Below are positions 7,903-16,293 of a DNA stretch of 64,000 bases, in pieces. The DNA comes from Sphingomonas sp. S2M10 (lineage in GTDB: Bacteria; Pseudomonadota; Alphaproteobacteria; Sphingomonadales; Sphingomonadaceae). Position 1 is the stretch's first letter, and each line of letters starts with the position of its first letter. The notes beneath the pieces were generated by a model. The model did not search any database. It was not told the DNA's origin and saw only the letters and a program-made list of their open reading frames with translations. Location of the stretch: the NCBI RefSeq assembly GCF_012650175.1, contig NZ_JAAILI010000005.1, forward strand, positions 43,835 to 107,834, given 5' to 3'. The translations under genes and the position numbers were made by a program.

Positions 7903-8373
7903 ATGACGCAGCCCATCGGAATCAGCGGCCCTCGCGCCGCGGCGCTTGGCGCCATCGGCGCGACGGACAATAGGCCGCGCGCGCTTGCCGGCCAAGCGAT
8001 GACGGTGCTGTCCAACCGGGTAGCCGGAACGCTCACCCGTGAACTCGGCCTCGCGCAAGGCGCGGCGACACCGCTCCGCTCGGTGGATCCCTATGGTGCC
8101 GAGAGCATGGCGCGCGAACTCGCCACCGCCGTCGGGGCAAGCCCGGCCGATGCCGGTCGCCTGGCGCGTGCGCTGAACGACTTCACCAGCGAAGTCGCGT
8201 CGCTGGTCGCCGCGAGTCCGACCAGCGACGTGCTCGATCGGCTCTCCGGCCTCGGTTATGCGCTGCTCGATCCCGACGGCCGCCCGGGCATGACCGATGC
8301 CGATCACGCCGTCTCGGCGATCGACGGCGCGATTTTCCAGCTCCGCGAGGCGCCTGTCCGCACGGACCGGTGA
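7903..8373 (+). CDS. Hypothetical protein, 156 aa (candidate T3SS substrate or accessory)
   Basis: The family was not recognised. This soluble, Ala-rich, mostly helical protein has no signal peptide or membrane segment. The N-terminus (MTQPIGISGPRAAALGAIGA) is low in charge and rich in Ser/Gly/Ala, in keeping with a type III signal. A DPDGRPGMTDADHAVSAIDG loop lies near the C-terminus. It sits between the regulon box and the convergent end of the sct operon (10 bases from sctP). An effector, a chaperone or a regulatory plug are all possible; location and box are the only evidence. Confidence 0.6.
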   Translation: MTQPIGISGPRAAALGAIGATDNRPRALAGQAMTVLSNRVAGTLTRELGLAQGAATPLRSVDPYGAESMARELATAVGASPADAGRLARALNDFTSEVASLVAASPTSDVLDRLSGLGYALLDPDGRPGMTDADHAVSAIDGAIFQLREAPVRTDR

Positions 8374-8383
8374 GCGGCGAGCG

Positions 8384-8938
8384 TCAGCGCGGCGCTACCG
8401 ACGGGGCCGCACTTCCCTGCACCCCCACCTTGCCGACGCGTACCTCCCGGCGCAGCAGCCGCTCGTGCAGCTGCTCGCTCCACTGCGCGGCCACGGCGGG
8501 CGGCACGGCGGCGGAGGGGAGCAACAGCACATTGACCTGCCCGGCGAGGTCACGTCCCAATACTGCGCCTTCCACCTTGTAGCTGCCCAGCGGCAGCGAC
8601 AGGTGCACCTCGGGCTGCGCGGTCTTGCTGACTTCGGCGATGGCCGCGGCAATCCGATCGAGCTGTGCATGCTGCGCCGGATCGACGGCACCCGCCGCTG
8701 CGGGCCGCGCCGCCACGGCGAGCGCGGCGAAGTCGCGCGGCGCGATCATCGCCGCCAGCCCCTCCGCCTTGTCCATGCCGGGATCCGTGGCCGCGCGCTT
8801 GCCCGCGTGCCGGGAGAGCGCATCAGCGAACGCCTTGCGCTGCTTCGGCGCGGTGTCGGGCTCGCCCTTGGACGGCACGTCACGCGGCTTGGGCGCGGAT
8901 TTGGTCTGGACCGGGCCGCTGGTCGGGGCGCCGTTCAT
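8384..8938 (-). CDS. sctP: SctP-like protein (needle-length/substrate-switch candidate)
   Basis: This 184-aa protein is the last gene of the minus-strand sct operon. The N-terminus (about residues 1-60) is Pro/Lys/Ser-rich and disordered. The C-terminal half (about 95-175) is a compact alpha/beta region with HLSLPLGSYKVEGAVLGRD and a VNVLLLPSAAV strand, resembling the T3S4/HpaP-type C-terminus of SctP proteins. SctP acts as a molecular ruler and switches export from needle to later substrates. Identification rests on position after sctO, overall architecture and length; sequence similarity is weak. The ATG overlaps the sctO stop as ATGA. Confidence 0.55.
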   Translation of the reverse strand: MNGAPTSGPVQTKSAPKPRDVPSKGEPDTAPKQRKAFADALSRHAGKRAATDPGMDKAEGLAAMIAPRDFAALAVAARPAAAGAVDPAQHAQLDRIAAAIAEVSKTAQPEVHLSLPLGSYKVEGAVLGRDLAGQVNVLLLPSAAVPPAVAAQWSEQLHERLLRREVRVGKVGVQGSAAPSVAPR

Positions 8939-9390
8939 GCCCAGCCCCGCGACTGGAGAAAGGCTGCAGCCTCGGAGTCGATGCGGTCCTCGGCGCGGCG
9001 CTGCTCGGCGCGGCGGAGCGCCCGGTGGTGCGCGGCGACGCTTTCGCTGCGTACGCGGTGCTGGTCGAGCGCGCGGCCGGCGGCACCCTGCGCGTCCACC
9101 GCGATCTCGTGCCGCGCGCGCTGGTCGCCGGCCCGCGCCGCAGCGCCGATCTCCTCCGCGACGCGCTGCTCCAACCAGAGCCGGGTCTGCGGGCAGGCCG
9201 GGCTCGCCTGAAACAGCAGCCGCGCGTCGCCGCGCGCGCATGCCGCCGCGGTGCGCGCCGCGTCGGCAGCGCTGGCCGCCGCTTGTGCTTGCGCGGCAGC
9301 CTCGCGTGCCTCGATCAGCGCGCGGGTCAGGCGCTGCTCGCGCATTTGGGCGATGCGTGCCAGTACGGGCGCGCGATTGTCAGCGGACAT
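8935..9390 (-). CDS. sctO: SctO-like stalk protein of the T3SS ATPase complex
   Basis: This is a 151-aa, Ala/Arg/Glu-rich protein that is almost wholly helical (coiled coil across about residues 5-140), as in SctO/YscO and FliJ. Those insert into the ATPase hexamer as a central stalk, like the gamma subunit of F1. The gene lies directly after sctN and overlaps its end by 11 bases; it overlaps sctP by ATGA. Composition, length and position support the call. Coiled-coil proteins of this kind carry little sequence signature. Confidence 0.65.
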   Translation of the reverse strand: MSADNRAPVLARIAQMREQRLTRALIEAREAAAQAQAAASAADAARTAAACARGDARLLFQASPACPQTRLWLEQRVAEEIGAAARAGDQRARHEIAVDAQGAAGRALDQHRVRSESVAAHHRALRRAEQRRAEDRIDSEAAAFLQSRGWA

Positions 9391-10699
9391 GGTCCATCTC
9401 CTCGAAGGTGCGCAGCCGGGCGATGCTCTCGCCCAGCGACGTGCGTTCATTGCCGGACTGGCGCAGATAGGCGGCGATCGCGCTACGCTCGGCCAGCGCG
9501 CGATCGGCCAGCGGATCGCGGCCGGGCTGATATTCGCCGATCTGGACGAGCAGCTCGATCTCGTCGAGCTTGGCCAGCATCGCCCGCAGCCCATGCGCGG
9601 CGCGTTGCTGGGCGCCGCTGGCAAGGCGCGGGAACAGGCGCGAGAGGCTGCCCAGCACATCGATCGCCGGATAATGGCCGCGCGACGCCAGCTTGCGCGA
9701 GAGGACGATGTGGCCGTCGAGCAGCGAGCGGACCTCCTCGCTGATCGGATCGCCCTCCTCGTCCTCCAGCAGCACGGTGTACAGCGCGGTGATCGCACCC
9801 TCGACGGCGGTGCCGCTGCGCTCGAACAGCCGCGGCAGTTCGGCGAAGACCGAGGGTGGGAAGCCGCGCCGCACCGCCGGCTCGCCCGCCGCCAGCCCGA
9901 TCTCGCGCAGCGCGCGGGCGAAGCGGGTGACGCTGTCCATCAGCAGCAGCACGTGCCGCCCTTCGTCGCGCAACCCCTCGGCGATCGCGGTGGCGACATG
10001 CGCGGCGCGCACCCGCTCCATCGCCGGGCGGTCCGACGTGGCGACGATCACCACCGATCGAGCGAGGCCCTCGGCGCCGAGCGTCTCCTCGATGAACTCG
10101 CGCACCTCGCGGCCGCGCTCGCCGATCAGCGCAATGACGATCGCGTCGCACTGCGCGTTGCGCGCCAGATTGGCGAGCAGGGTCGACTTGCCGACGCCGG
10201 CGCTGGCGAAGATGCCGACACGCTGGCCGATGCCGATCGGCATCAGACCGTCGATCGCGCGGATGCCGGTCTCCATCGACGCGTCGATCGGGCGGCGGTG
10301 CATCGGGTTCGGCGCCTCGCCGTGGATGGGGCGGTCGGTGCCGCGCCGCACGCTGCCCGCGCCGTCGAGCGGCTGGAGCCGGGCATCGAGCACCCGGCCG
10401 AGCATGTCGGCGCCAAAGGGCACGCGATCCTCGCCGCTGCGCAGGATCACGTCGCTGTGCATCGACAGGCCGCGCAGGTCCCCCAGCGGGGTGAGAATCG
10501 CGCCGCCATCGGCGAGGCCGATCACCTCGGCCCAGAGCGAGAAGCCGGTCTCCGCATCGACGATCTCGCAATTCTCGCCGATCCGCGCGCGCACCCCGGT
10601 GACGCGCAGCGTCGTGCCGAGCGCGCCGACGATACGGCCATGCTGCTCGAACATGGGCGCAGCATCGAGCGCGCGCAGCAGCGCCAGCGGATCGCTCAT
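9380..10699 (-). CDS. sctN: T3SS ATPase SctN
   Basis: This is a 439-aa FliI/YscN-family ATPase that energises unfolding and export at the base of the injectisome. The Walker A loop ASAGVGKST is at about residues 165-173 and the Walker B strand with MDS at about 254-256 (LLLMDSVTRFARA). The family block PPSVFAELPRLFERSG follows, and the C-terminal domain contacts the export gate. I chose the ATG at 10699 because it overlaps the sctL stop as ATGA. The gene context (sctL before, sctO after) is that of injectisome operons, not flagellar ones. Confidence 0.95.
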   Translation of the reverse strand: MSDPLALLRALDAAPMFEQHGRIVGALGTTLRVTGVRARIGENCEIVDAETGFSLWAEVIGLADGGAILTPLGDLRGLSMHSDVILRSGEDRVPFGADMLGRVLDARLQPLDGAGSVRRGTDRPIHGEAPNPMHRRPIDASMETGIRAIDGLMPIGIGQRVGIFASAGVGKSTLLANLARNAQCDAIVIALIGERGREVREFIEETLGAEGLARSVVIVATSDRPAMERVRAAHVATAIAEGLRDEGRHVLLLMDSVTRFARALREIGLAAGEPAVRRGFPPSVFAELPRLFERSGTAVEGAITALYTVLLEDEEGDPISEEVRSLLDGHIVLSRKLASRGHYPAIDVLGSLSRLFPRLASGAQQRAAHGLRAMLAKLDEIELLVQIGEYQPGRDPLADRALAERSAIAAYLRQSGNERTSLGESIARLRTFEEMDHVR

Positions 10700-11283
10700 G
10701 CCACCCCCCAACGTTTGGCGAGCGTCTCGAGCTGGACGGAGAGGCTCGCGATCACCTGGCCCTGTTGGGTGCGGATCGCGCAGTCGTGCGCGCCGAGTGC
10801 CGGATCGGGGACGATGCTGAGCGCGGTGAGCGCCTGCAGCCGTGCGGCAACTTTCTCGGCCATGTCCGGTGCCACGGCGACGATCACCGCGCCCTGCGGC
10901 TGGAGACGATCGAGCGCGCGGGCGACAAGTGCTGGCACCAGCATCGCGTCGTCGATCTCGCCAAGGACCGCATGTACTGCGGCCAGCGCAGCCTCGGCAA
11001 TCTCGTTGCGCCGGGCCTGCTCCTGCGCGTCGATGCTGGCAGCGAACTGCGCGATCTCGCCAGCGAGCAAATTGTCGATCTCAGCTCGGGCGCCTGCAAG
11101 AGCGCTGGCATAAGCCTCTTGCCTTGCGGCGGCTGCGGTCTGCGCCGCCTGCGCCTGCACCTCCCGAACCGCGCCGAGCAGCGCCACCGCATCGGCGAAG
11201 GACTGGCGCTCGTCGCGCTTGATCACCGCCCGCTCGCTGAAAAGCAGCGCGGCATCGTCGGCATGGACGAGATGATAGGTCAT
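10696..11283 (-). CDS. sctL: T3SS ATPase stator protein SctL
   Basis: This is a 195-aa protein of the HrpE/YscL/FliH family. A long Ala/Glu-rich helical N-terminal half (about residues 30-110) precedes a compact C-terminal domain (QPQGAVIVAVAPDMAEKVAARL). SctL links the ATPase to the sorting-platform protein SctQ. Its ATG overlaps the sctK stop and its own stop overlaps the sctN start, so translation is coupled. The family is divergent; position between sctK and sctN supports the name strongly. Confidence 0.8.
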   Translation of the reverse strand: MTYHLVHADDAALLFSERAVIKRDERQSFADAVALLGAVREVQAQAAQTAAAARQEAYASALAGARAEIDNLLAGEIAQFAASIDAQEQARRNEIAEAALAAVHAVLGEIDDAMLVPALVARALDRLQPQGAVIVAVAPDMAEKVAARLQALTALSIVPDPALGAHDCAIRTQQGQVIASLSVQLETLAKRWGVA

Positions 11284-11756
11284 GCGAGACTCTCCGCGAT
11301 GACATGGGCGCGGGCCAGCAGGTCGCGTGCGACGGCATCGTCGCGCGCGCCGGGGAACTGGTCCTGCAGGGCGAGCGGCAAGGCGGCCTCCAGCAACTGC
11401 GTGCCAGCGGCGAGCACCCGCTCCGGCGGCGGCAACTTCTCCGCCCCGACCATCTCCGGCATCTCGACCTCGCAGACCGCATCGAACAGCGGCTCGCCGA
11501 CTGCCGCCGCAAGCGCCGCCAATCGCGGTCCCGAAAGCTCGGCATCGATCGCCCGGCGGTGGCGCAGCAAGCCCGCCGCCGCAGCGATCCGCGCCCGTTG
11601 TTCCTCGGGCGCATCTAGCCACGCCGGCAGCTTGGCGAGGTCACCGAATCCCACCGGCGGCTGCCCGCTCGCCCGCCGGGCAAAGCGCGCGCCGCGCCCC
11701 TGCCCGCAATGCCGGGCGAGCAGCGCGAGCCTGGCGGTCCGCGTCTCCCGGTTCAC
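11280..11756 (-). CDS. sctK: SctK-like sorting platform protein
   Basis: This is a 158-aa, mostly helical cytoplasmic protein starting at a GTG that overlaps the sctJ stop as GTGA. In injectisomes SctK joins the inner-membrane ring protein SctD to SctQ in the cytoplasmic sorting platform. Sequence similarity to known SctK proteins is weak (Leu/Arg/Ala-rich helices, a PAWLDAPEEQRARIAAAAGLL segment). The call depends mainly on its place between sctJ and sctL, where SctK genes are found. Confidence 0.6.
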   Translation of the reverse strand: MNRETRTARLALLARHCGQGRGARFARRASGQPPVGFGDLAKLPAWLDAPEEQRARIAAAAGLLRHRRAIDAELSGPRLAALAAAVGEPLFDAVCEVEMPEMVGAEKLPPPERVLAAGTQLLEAALPLALQDQFPGARDDAVARDLLARAHVIAESLA

Positions 11757-12517
11757 CGCTGCACCGTATCCGGCAGGCTGGTTCGCGGTTTCCGCATCCG
11801 CCACAGACCGCGTCCCGCGATCGCCAGCACGATCAGCGCGACCACGCCGATCGCCCCGCGCATGAGCGTCGAGACCGACACCATGCCCTTGCTTTCCGGC
11901 AGCACCGGTGCGGCCTGGGCGGGCACCATCACCACCGACACGCGATCATAGGTAAGCCCGTCGATCGAATTGGTGACCAGCGACTTGATCGCCCCGGTCT
12001 GGCTGCGCAGGTCGAAGCCGGTCCGATATTTCACGAACACCGACGCCGCCGAGGGCTTGGCTTCGCGCGACAGCGGATCGGCCTCGGGCATGGTCAGATG
12101 CACGCGCGCCTGCACCACGCCGTCGATGCCGCTGATCGTCCGGCTCAGCTCCTGCGACAGGCCGTAGATCAGCCGCGCCCGCTCTTCCAAGGGCGTGGAG
12201 GTGAAGCCCTCCTTCTTGAACACCGAGCCGAGGGAATCGTAATCCTCGTGCGGCAGGCCGTGGGCGCGCAGCGTTTCCACCGCGCGGGCGAAATCGGCTT
12301 GGTCGACGGCGATGCTCCACTGGTCCTTCTCCCCCGCCACCTTGGTCGCGGTGATGCCGGCCTGGTTGAGCACGGCGATCATCTCGTTGGCGGCCGGTTC
12401 GGTGAGCTTGCCATAGACTTCCTGCCGGCTGCACCCGGCAAGCCCGAAGGCGGCGATCACCAGCAGCGGCGCGGCGATCCGCGCCTGCCAGCGGCGCGCG
12501 GGGGCACGGCCGCTCAT
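11753..12517 (-). CDS. sctJ: T3SS inner-membrane ring lipoprotein SctJ
   Basis: This is a 254-aa YscJ/HrcJ/PrgK lipoprotein. A signal peptide ends in the lipobox LAGC with Cys29. Two ring-building motifs follow: NEMIAVLNQAGITATK and the VVQARVHLTMPEADP block typical of the family. A C-terminal transmembrane helix (about residues 215-235) is followed by a short basic tail. It forms the inner-membrane ring with SctD. Its ATG overlaps the sctI stop as ATGA and its stop overlaps the sctK start as GTGA. Confidence 0.95.
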   Translation of the reverse strand: MSGRAPARRWQARIAAPLLVIAAFGLAGCSRQEVYGKLTEPAANEMIAVLNQAGITATKVAGEKDQWSIAVDQADFARAVETLRAHGLPHEDYDSLGSVFKKEGFTSTPLEERARLIYGLSQELSRTISGIDGVVQARVHLTMPEADPLSREAKPSAASVFVKYRTGFDLRSQTGAIKSLVTNSIDGLTYDRVSVVMVPAQAAPVLPESKGMVSVSTLMRGAIGVVALIVLAIAGRGLWRMRKPRTSLPDTVQR

Positions 12518-12936
12518 TGCTGCTTGAACAATTGCTGCACGCCGTCCGAACTCCGGTTGGCGATGTTGGAGGTAAGCTGCGCCTGGAACATGAATTCAGA
12601 GCATTTCATGTTGAGCTGCACCATTTCGCCCGGGGTCAGCTGGCCGCCGCTGGCTTCGGCCGTCTCGGCATAGCGCGAGACGGCACGGGCCTGGACGTTC
12701 ACTTGGTCGAGCGCGTTGAACATGCCCTTCATCGCCGGCGGGATGGGGCCCGCCGCGACGGTGCCCTGCACCCCGCCCATCTTCTCCAGCGCCGCCTGGA
12801 AGCGCGCGTCGAACTGCGGCGTGGTGGCGCCGCCGCCCTGGCCGCCGGGGGCGAGCAGCTCGAAGGCGCGCGAGACGCCGTTCGTGCCCTGCCCCCCGGC
12901 CGGCGCGACCAACGCGCCGATCGCATCGATGCTCAT
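12514..12936 (-). CDS. sctI: T3SS inner rod protein SctI
   Basis: This is a 140-aa protein of the HrpB2/YscI type. The flexible Gly/Ala-rich N-terminal half is followed by a C-terminal helical hairpin. That hairpin contains GGQLTPGEMVQLNMKCSEF and the terminal SDGVQQLFKQQ, the polymerising segment in this family. SctI connects the export gate to the needle. It overlaps the sctJ start by ATGA and lies 2 bases after the needle-like gene, the usual F-I-J order. Confidence 0.85.
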   Translation of the reverse strand: MSIDAIGALVAPAGGQGTNGVSRAFELLAPGGQGGGATTPQFDARFQAALEKMGGVQGTVAAGPIPPAMKGMFNALDQVNVQARAVSRYAETAEASGGQLTPGEMVQLNMKCSEFMFQAQLTSNIANRSSDGVQQLFKQQ

Positions 12937-12938
12937 CG

Positions 12939-13247
12939 TCAGTTCTTCCGTGCCATGGTTTCGAGCGCCTTGGAGACGCTGTCGATCGAGCTGTGCGAGC
13001 TGTTCGCCATGAAGCTCATCCGCATGGATTCGGTGGTCAGCTGGGTGATGTCGGAAGGCTTGTCGCCGCCCTGGCTCACCACGTCGGACTGGGCGGTGAT
13101 CGCATCGGCCTGGGTGTCCAGCGCCTTGCCCCAGGCTTCGCCGAATGCTTCGAACCAATTGCCCTTGCCGGTGCGGCTCTCGGTGGTGCCCATGTTGCCG
13201 AGCGAGGCGATCGTGCCGAGGACGGCGCTGTTGATCGGGTTGGTCAT
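12939..13247 (-). CDS. SctF-like needle subunit candidate
   Basis: This is a 102-aa, mostly helical protein without a signal peptide, in the slot between sctD and sctI where needle genes lie. Its C-terminus (MRMSFMANSSHSSIDSVSKA, then LETMARKN) and a central GNWFEAFGEAWGKALDTQAD block match the C-terminal part of the 211-aa protein at 24319-24954 (GNWLRAIAEVMAQSMDG, and a LSTMARKG end). The two are therefore paralogues. Position and size support the needle role. The sequence is far from textbook SctF, so this is a probable rather than certain call. Confidence 0.65.
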   Translation of the reverse strand: MTNPINSAVLGTIASLGNMGTTESRTGKGNWFEAFGEAWGKALDTQADAITAQSDVVSQGGDKPSDITQLTTESMRMSFMANSSHSSIDSVSKALETMARKN

Positions 13248-14458
13248 TGGGTGGTCACTCCGTTGGTGTCGCCGCCAGGGATGGTGGAAGGTGCCGGGGA
13301 CGGCGGCGTGCTGGGTCCCAGGACGAGTTCTTCGATCCGGCCGTCGCGCTCGAAGCTGGCGCGGCCGTTGCCGATGGCGACGATGCGGTGGCCGGTCGGC
13401 ACCGTCGCGCCGGCGAACCAGCGGGTGCCGTCGGCGGTGGTGATGAAACCCGGATCGCCGTCGACAAAGGTGGCGAGGCCGTATTCCGAGCCCGAGAAGA
13501 AATATTGCAGGTCGCGGTCGCCGCGCTTGCCGTCGGTGACGAAGTCGACGCGGGTGATGCCCGGCACGTCCTCCCGGATCAGCCGGGCGAGATCGGCCTG
13601 GCGATCGGCAGGGAGAAATTCGGCCTTCACCATCAGCGTGTTGCCGCGACGGGGAATGGCTTCTGCGTCCACACCTTGCGCGCGCAGCAGATCGGTGGCG
13701 GCAGCGGCGAGCCCGTCCATCGTCTCGACGTCGAGCGTGGCCGGGCCGATCTGCTCGGCGACGACCTGCCGCAGCCGGGCGAGTGCTGCGTCGTCCTTGA
13801 CGATCCCGCGCACGATCGTGCCGTTGCGCGTCTCCTCGAGCTGGAGGTTGCGGAAACCGGCAGCGGCGAGCATCGCCTGTTCGCCGGCGACATCGTGCAG
13901 CTGGCGGGTCGCCCATCGCACTGCCGGCGGCGCGAACAGCAGGAGCAGCAGCAATAGCGCGACTGCCGCGGCATAGGCCGGCCAGTATCGGTCGAGCGCC
14001 AGTGCGCCGCGCATCGGGTAGAGCCGCGTCGCCACCCGCTCGGGAATCGCCGCACGCTGCGGAGCGGGCGCTTCTGCGGCGGCAGGCGCCACCATCGGCG
14101 CGAGCCGGATGGCGTCGTCCCAGCGCGGATCCTCCGGCGCCCCGATCGCGACGGCGACCGCGCCGACCAGCATCGGCACGAACGGCGGCAGCGAGGCCTG
14201 CTCGCCCGCCGCGACCGGCCGCCCGAGCAGGGTCACCTGCCCCGCCGCCACCCGCACGCAGGCCATGCCCTCGCCCAGATCGAGCTCCAGCGACACGCCC
14301 CGCGCGGATGGATCGCGCAGCACGATGTCATGCTCGAAGCCATGCCCGACGCGGACGAACTTCCCCCGATGCAGCCGGTGCTCGGCGCCCGACAGGCGGC
14401 CGTTCAGCACCCGCAGCACCATGGTGCCGGGCTTCACCGGGGCGAAAGGCGCGTTCAC
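13244..14458 (-). CDS. sctD: T3SS inner-membrane ring protein SctD (FHA domain)
   Basis: This is a 404-aa bitopic membrane protein. A cytoplasmic FHA-like domain (about residues 10-110; VRVGHGFEHDIVLRDPSARG) precedes one transmembrane helix at about 160-180 rich in Leu. A periplasmic part of repeated ring-building/BON-like modules follows (LLAAAGFRNLQLEETRNGT, LLRAQGVDAEAIP). SctD connects the sorting platform to SctJ and the secretin. The start overlaps the sctC stop by ATGA. The C-terminal about 25 residues are Pro/Ser/Thr-rich. Confidence 0.9.
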   Translation of the reverse strand: MNAPFAPVKPGTMVLRVLNGRLSGAEHRLHRGKFVRVGHGFEHDIVLRDPSARGVSLELDLGEGMACVRVAAGQVTLLGRPVAAGEQASLPPFVPMLVGAVAVAIGAPEDPRWDDAIRLAPMVAPAAAEAPAPQRAAIPERVATRLYPMRGALALDRYWPAYAAAVALLLLLLLFAPPAVRWATRQLHDVAGEQAMLAAAGFRNLQLEETRNGTIVRGIVKDDAALARLRQVVAEQIGPATLDVETMDGLAAAATDLLRAQGVDAEAIPRRGNTLMVKAEFLPADRQADLARLIREDVPGITRVDFVTDGKRGDRDLQYFFSGSEYGLATFVDGDPGFITTADGTRWFAGATVPTGHRIVAIGNGRASFERDGRIEELVLGPSTPPSPAPSTIPGGDTNGVTTQ

Positions 14459-16293
14459 CGGCGGGTCCTCCGGCCGCGCTTCTGGTGGCGATCGCCGGCG
14501 GCCTGGATCTGCTCGATCGGGATCGGATTGGTGGGGGTGGTCGACGGCGCCGCCGCTGCCTGCTGCGCGCGGCGCGAGACGACACGCGGCGTGATCAGGA
14601 AGATGCGTTCGAAATGCTGGTCGCCCTTCTTGCGCTTGCGGAAGGCCTGGCCGAGGATCGGGATGTCTCCGGCGACCGGCACCTTCGACTTATAGTCGTA
14701 CGACGTTTCGACGCTCATCCCGCCGATCAGCAGGCTCTCGCCCTGTTTCACCACCGCGCTGGTGTTGATGCTGCTCTGCTTCACCGCCGGGATGCCGTCG
14801 ACGACCAGGCCGGTGGGCGAACCGTCGAGGATTTCGATCGACATCCGCGTGCGCAGCTCGCCGCCGTCATAGAGGATCGACGGGTTGACCCGCATCACCA
14901 TGCCGGCGGTCACCGGGAACAGGTCCACCTGCCGGTCGCCGGCGACGCGGACATAATATTGCACCTGATTGTTGAACACCGCCGGGATGTTGTTCAGCGT
15001 GCTGAGGCGCGGGCGCGAGATCACCCGCAGCGCGCCGGTCTTCTCGAGCGCGGTGATCCGCGCGGCGAACAGGTCGAGCCCGCCGGTGAGATACGCTCCA
15101 CCGATATTGCCGCCGGAGAAATTGTTGGTCGGGTTGGTCGCGTTGCCGCCGAACAGCGCGCCGAGGCCGCCGGTCCGGAAACCGAAATCGAGCCCCAGTT
15201 CCTTGAGCTTGCTGGTGTCGAGCTCGAGAATCGTCGCCTCGATCTCCACCCCGCGCGGCTCCACATCGAGCGCGCGGACGATGTCTTCATAGACGGTCAT
15301 CGATTCGGGCCGGTCGCGGATCAGCACGGCGTTGTTGCTGGGATCGACCTCGACGCGCGGGCCGTTGATGTCGCGCACCGCCGCCTCACGCACCACCACG
15401 GTGTCGAGCCCCGGCGTGCCCTGCTGGTCGAAGCTGCGCTGCGCCTCGTCGGGCGGCACCGCGTTCATCCCGCGTCCACCGAGGCGGGGAAGCGACTGGC
15501 GCTGGACATCGAAATTGCCGCTGGTCGAAACGGTCGAGCTTGGCCGCCCGTCGCCCATCATGCCGCGCAGGATGGATCCGACGCCGGGGATGGTGATGGT
15601 GCGGTCGAAGCTCTTCTGGATCGTGTCGTCGGCGCGGGCATAGCGCAAGTAGAAGATCCGCACCTCATAGGGCGAGCGGGTGGTTGCCCCGCTCAGCACC
15701 TTGGAGCGGAGCGGCGAACTGGTCACCGTCTCCATTGCTGCCGGCCCGAGCAGCGGCGACACGATCGGCGCGTTCGCGGACGTGGCGGAGGCCTGGATCA
15801 TCGCCGGATTGCCCGCGGTGCCCGCCAGCTGCGCCACCCGGTCGAGGAACGCCGGCACGCCGGTAGCGCTCACCGAATTGCTCGCCGCCGCGACGCGGTT
15901 GGCATCGTCGAGGATCCGCAGCTTTTGCGCATCGCGCACCACCGCCTCCGGGTCGGCGGCGGTGAAGCTGCGCGAGGTCACCTCGGCGGCCGAATAGACG
16001 CGCACCACCGCGCCGTCATAATAAGCGACGAGGTTGAATGCCTTGGCGAGCTGGGTCCAGACTTGGCGGGGCGTGCCGACGAACACGCCGTTGACCTTGC
16101 CCGTGACCGCCGAGCTCACCTTGGCCTTGACCCCGGCCTGGCCGAACAGATCGACCACGGCTGCATCGACGCGCTGGTTGCGCGCGGTCAGCGTGATCCG
16201 CTTCTGCCCCATAGGCGGCGTCTCGGCGGGCGCGGCAACGGGCAGCAACGCGGTACAGGCAAGCAGGGCAAGGAGGCGCGAAGCGCGGATCAT
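14455..16293 (-). CDS. sctC: T3SS outer-membrane secretin SctC
   Basis: This is a 612-aa secretin with a signal peptide (cleavage about residue 23). Periplasmic N-domains (N0/N1 near KRITLTARNQRVDAAVVDLF and KVNGVFVGTPRQVW) are followed by the secretin channel domain (about 330-580). The channel carries the markers VEIEATILELD, ISRPRLSTLNN and VPVAGDIPILGQAF. It forms the outer-membrane ring of the injectisome. Gene coupling to sctV and sctD is by 4-base overlaps. No pilotin gene was seen nearby. Confidence 0.95.
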   Translation of the reverse strand: MIRASRLLALLACTALLPVAAPAETPPMGQKRITLTARNQRVDAAVVDLFGQAGVKAKVSSAVTGKVNGVFVGTPRQVWTQLAKAFNLVAYYDGAVVRVYSAAEVTSRSFTAADPEAVVRDAQKLRILDDANRVAAASNSVSATGVPAFLDRVAQLAGTAGNPAMIQASATSANAPIVSPLLGPAAMETVTSSPLRSKVLSGATTRSPYEVRIFYLRYARADDTIQKSFDRTITIPGVGSILRGMMGDGRPSSTVSTSGNFDVQRQSLPRLGGRGMNAVPPDEAQRSFDQQGTPGLDTVVVREAAVRDINGPRVEVDPSNNAVLIRDRPESMTVYEDIVRALDVEPRGVEIEATILELDTSKLKELGLDFGFRTGGLGALFGGNATNPTNNFSGGNIGGAYLTGGLDLFAARITALEKTGALRVISRPRLSTLNNIPAVFNNQVQYYVRVAGDRQVDLFPVTAGMVMRVNPSILYDGGELRTRMSIEILDGSPTGLVVDGIPAVKQSSINTSAVVKQGESLLIGGMSVETSYDYKSKVPVAGDIPILGQAFRKRKKGDQHFERIFLITPRVVSRRAQQAAAAPSTTPTNPIPIEQIQAAGDRHQKRGRRTRR

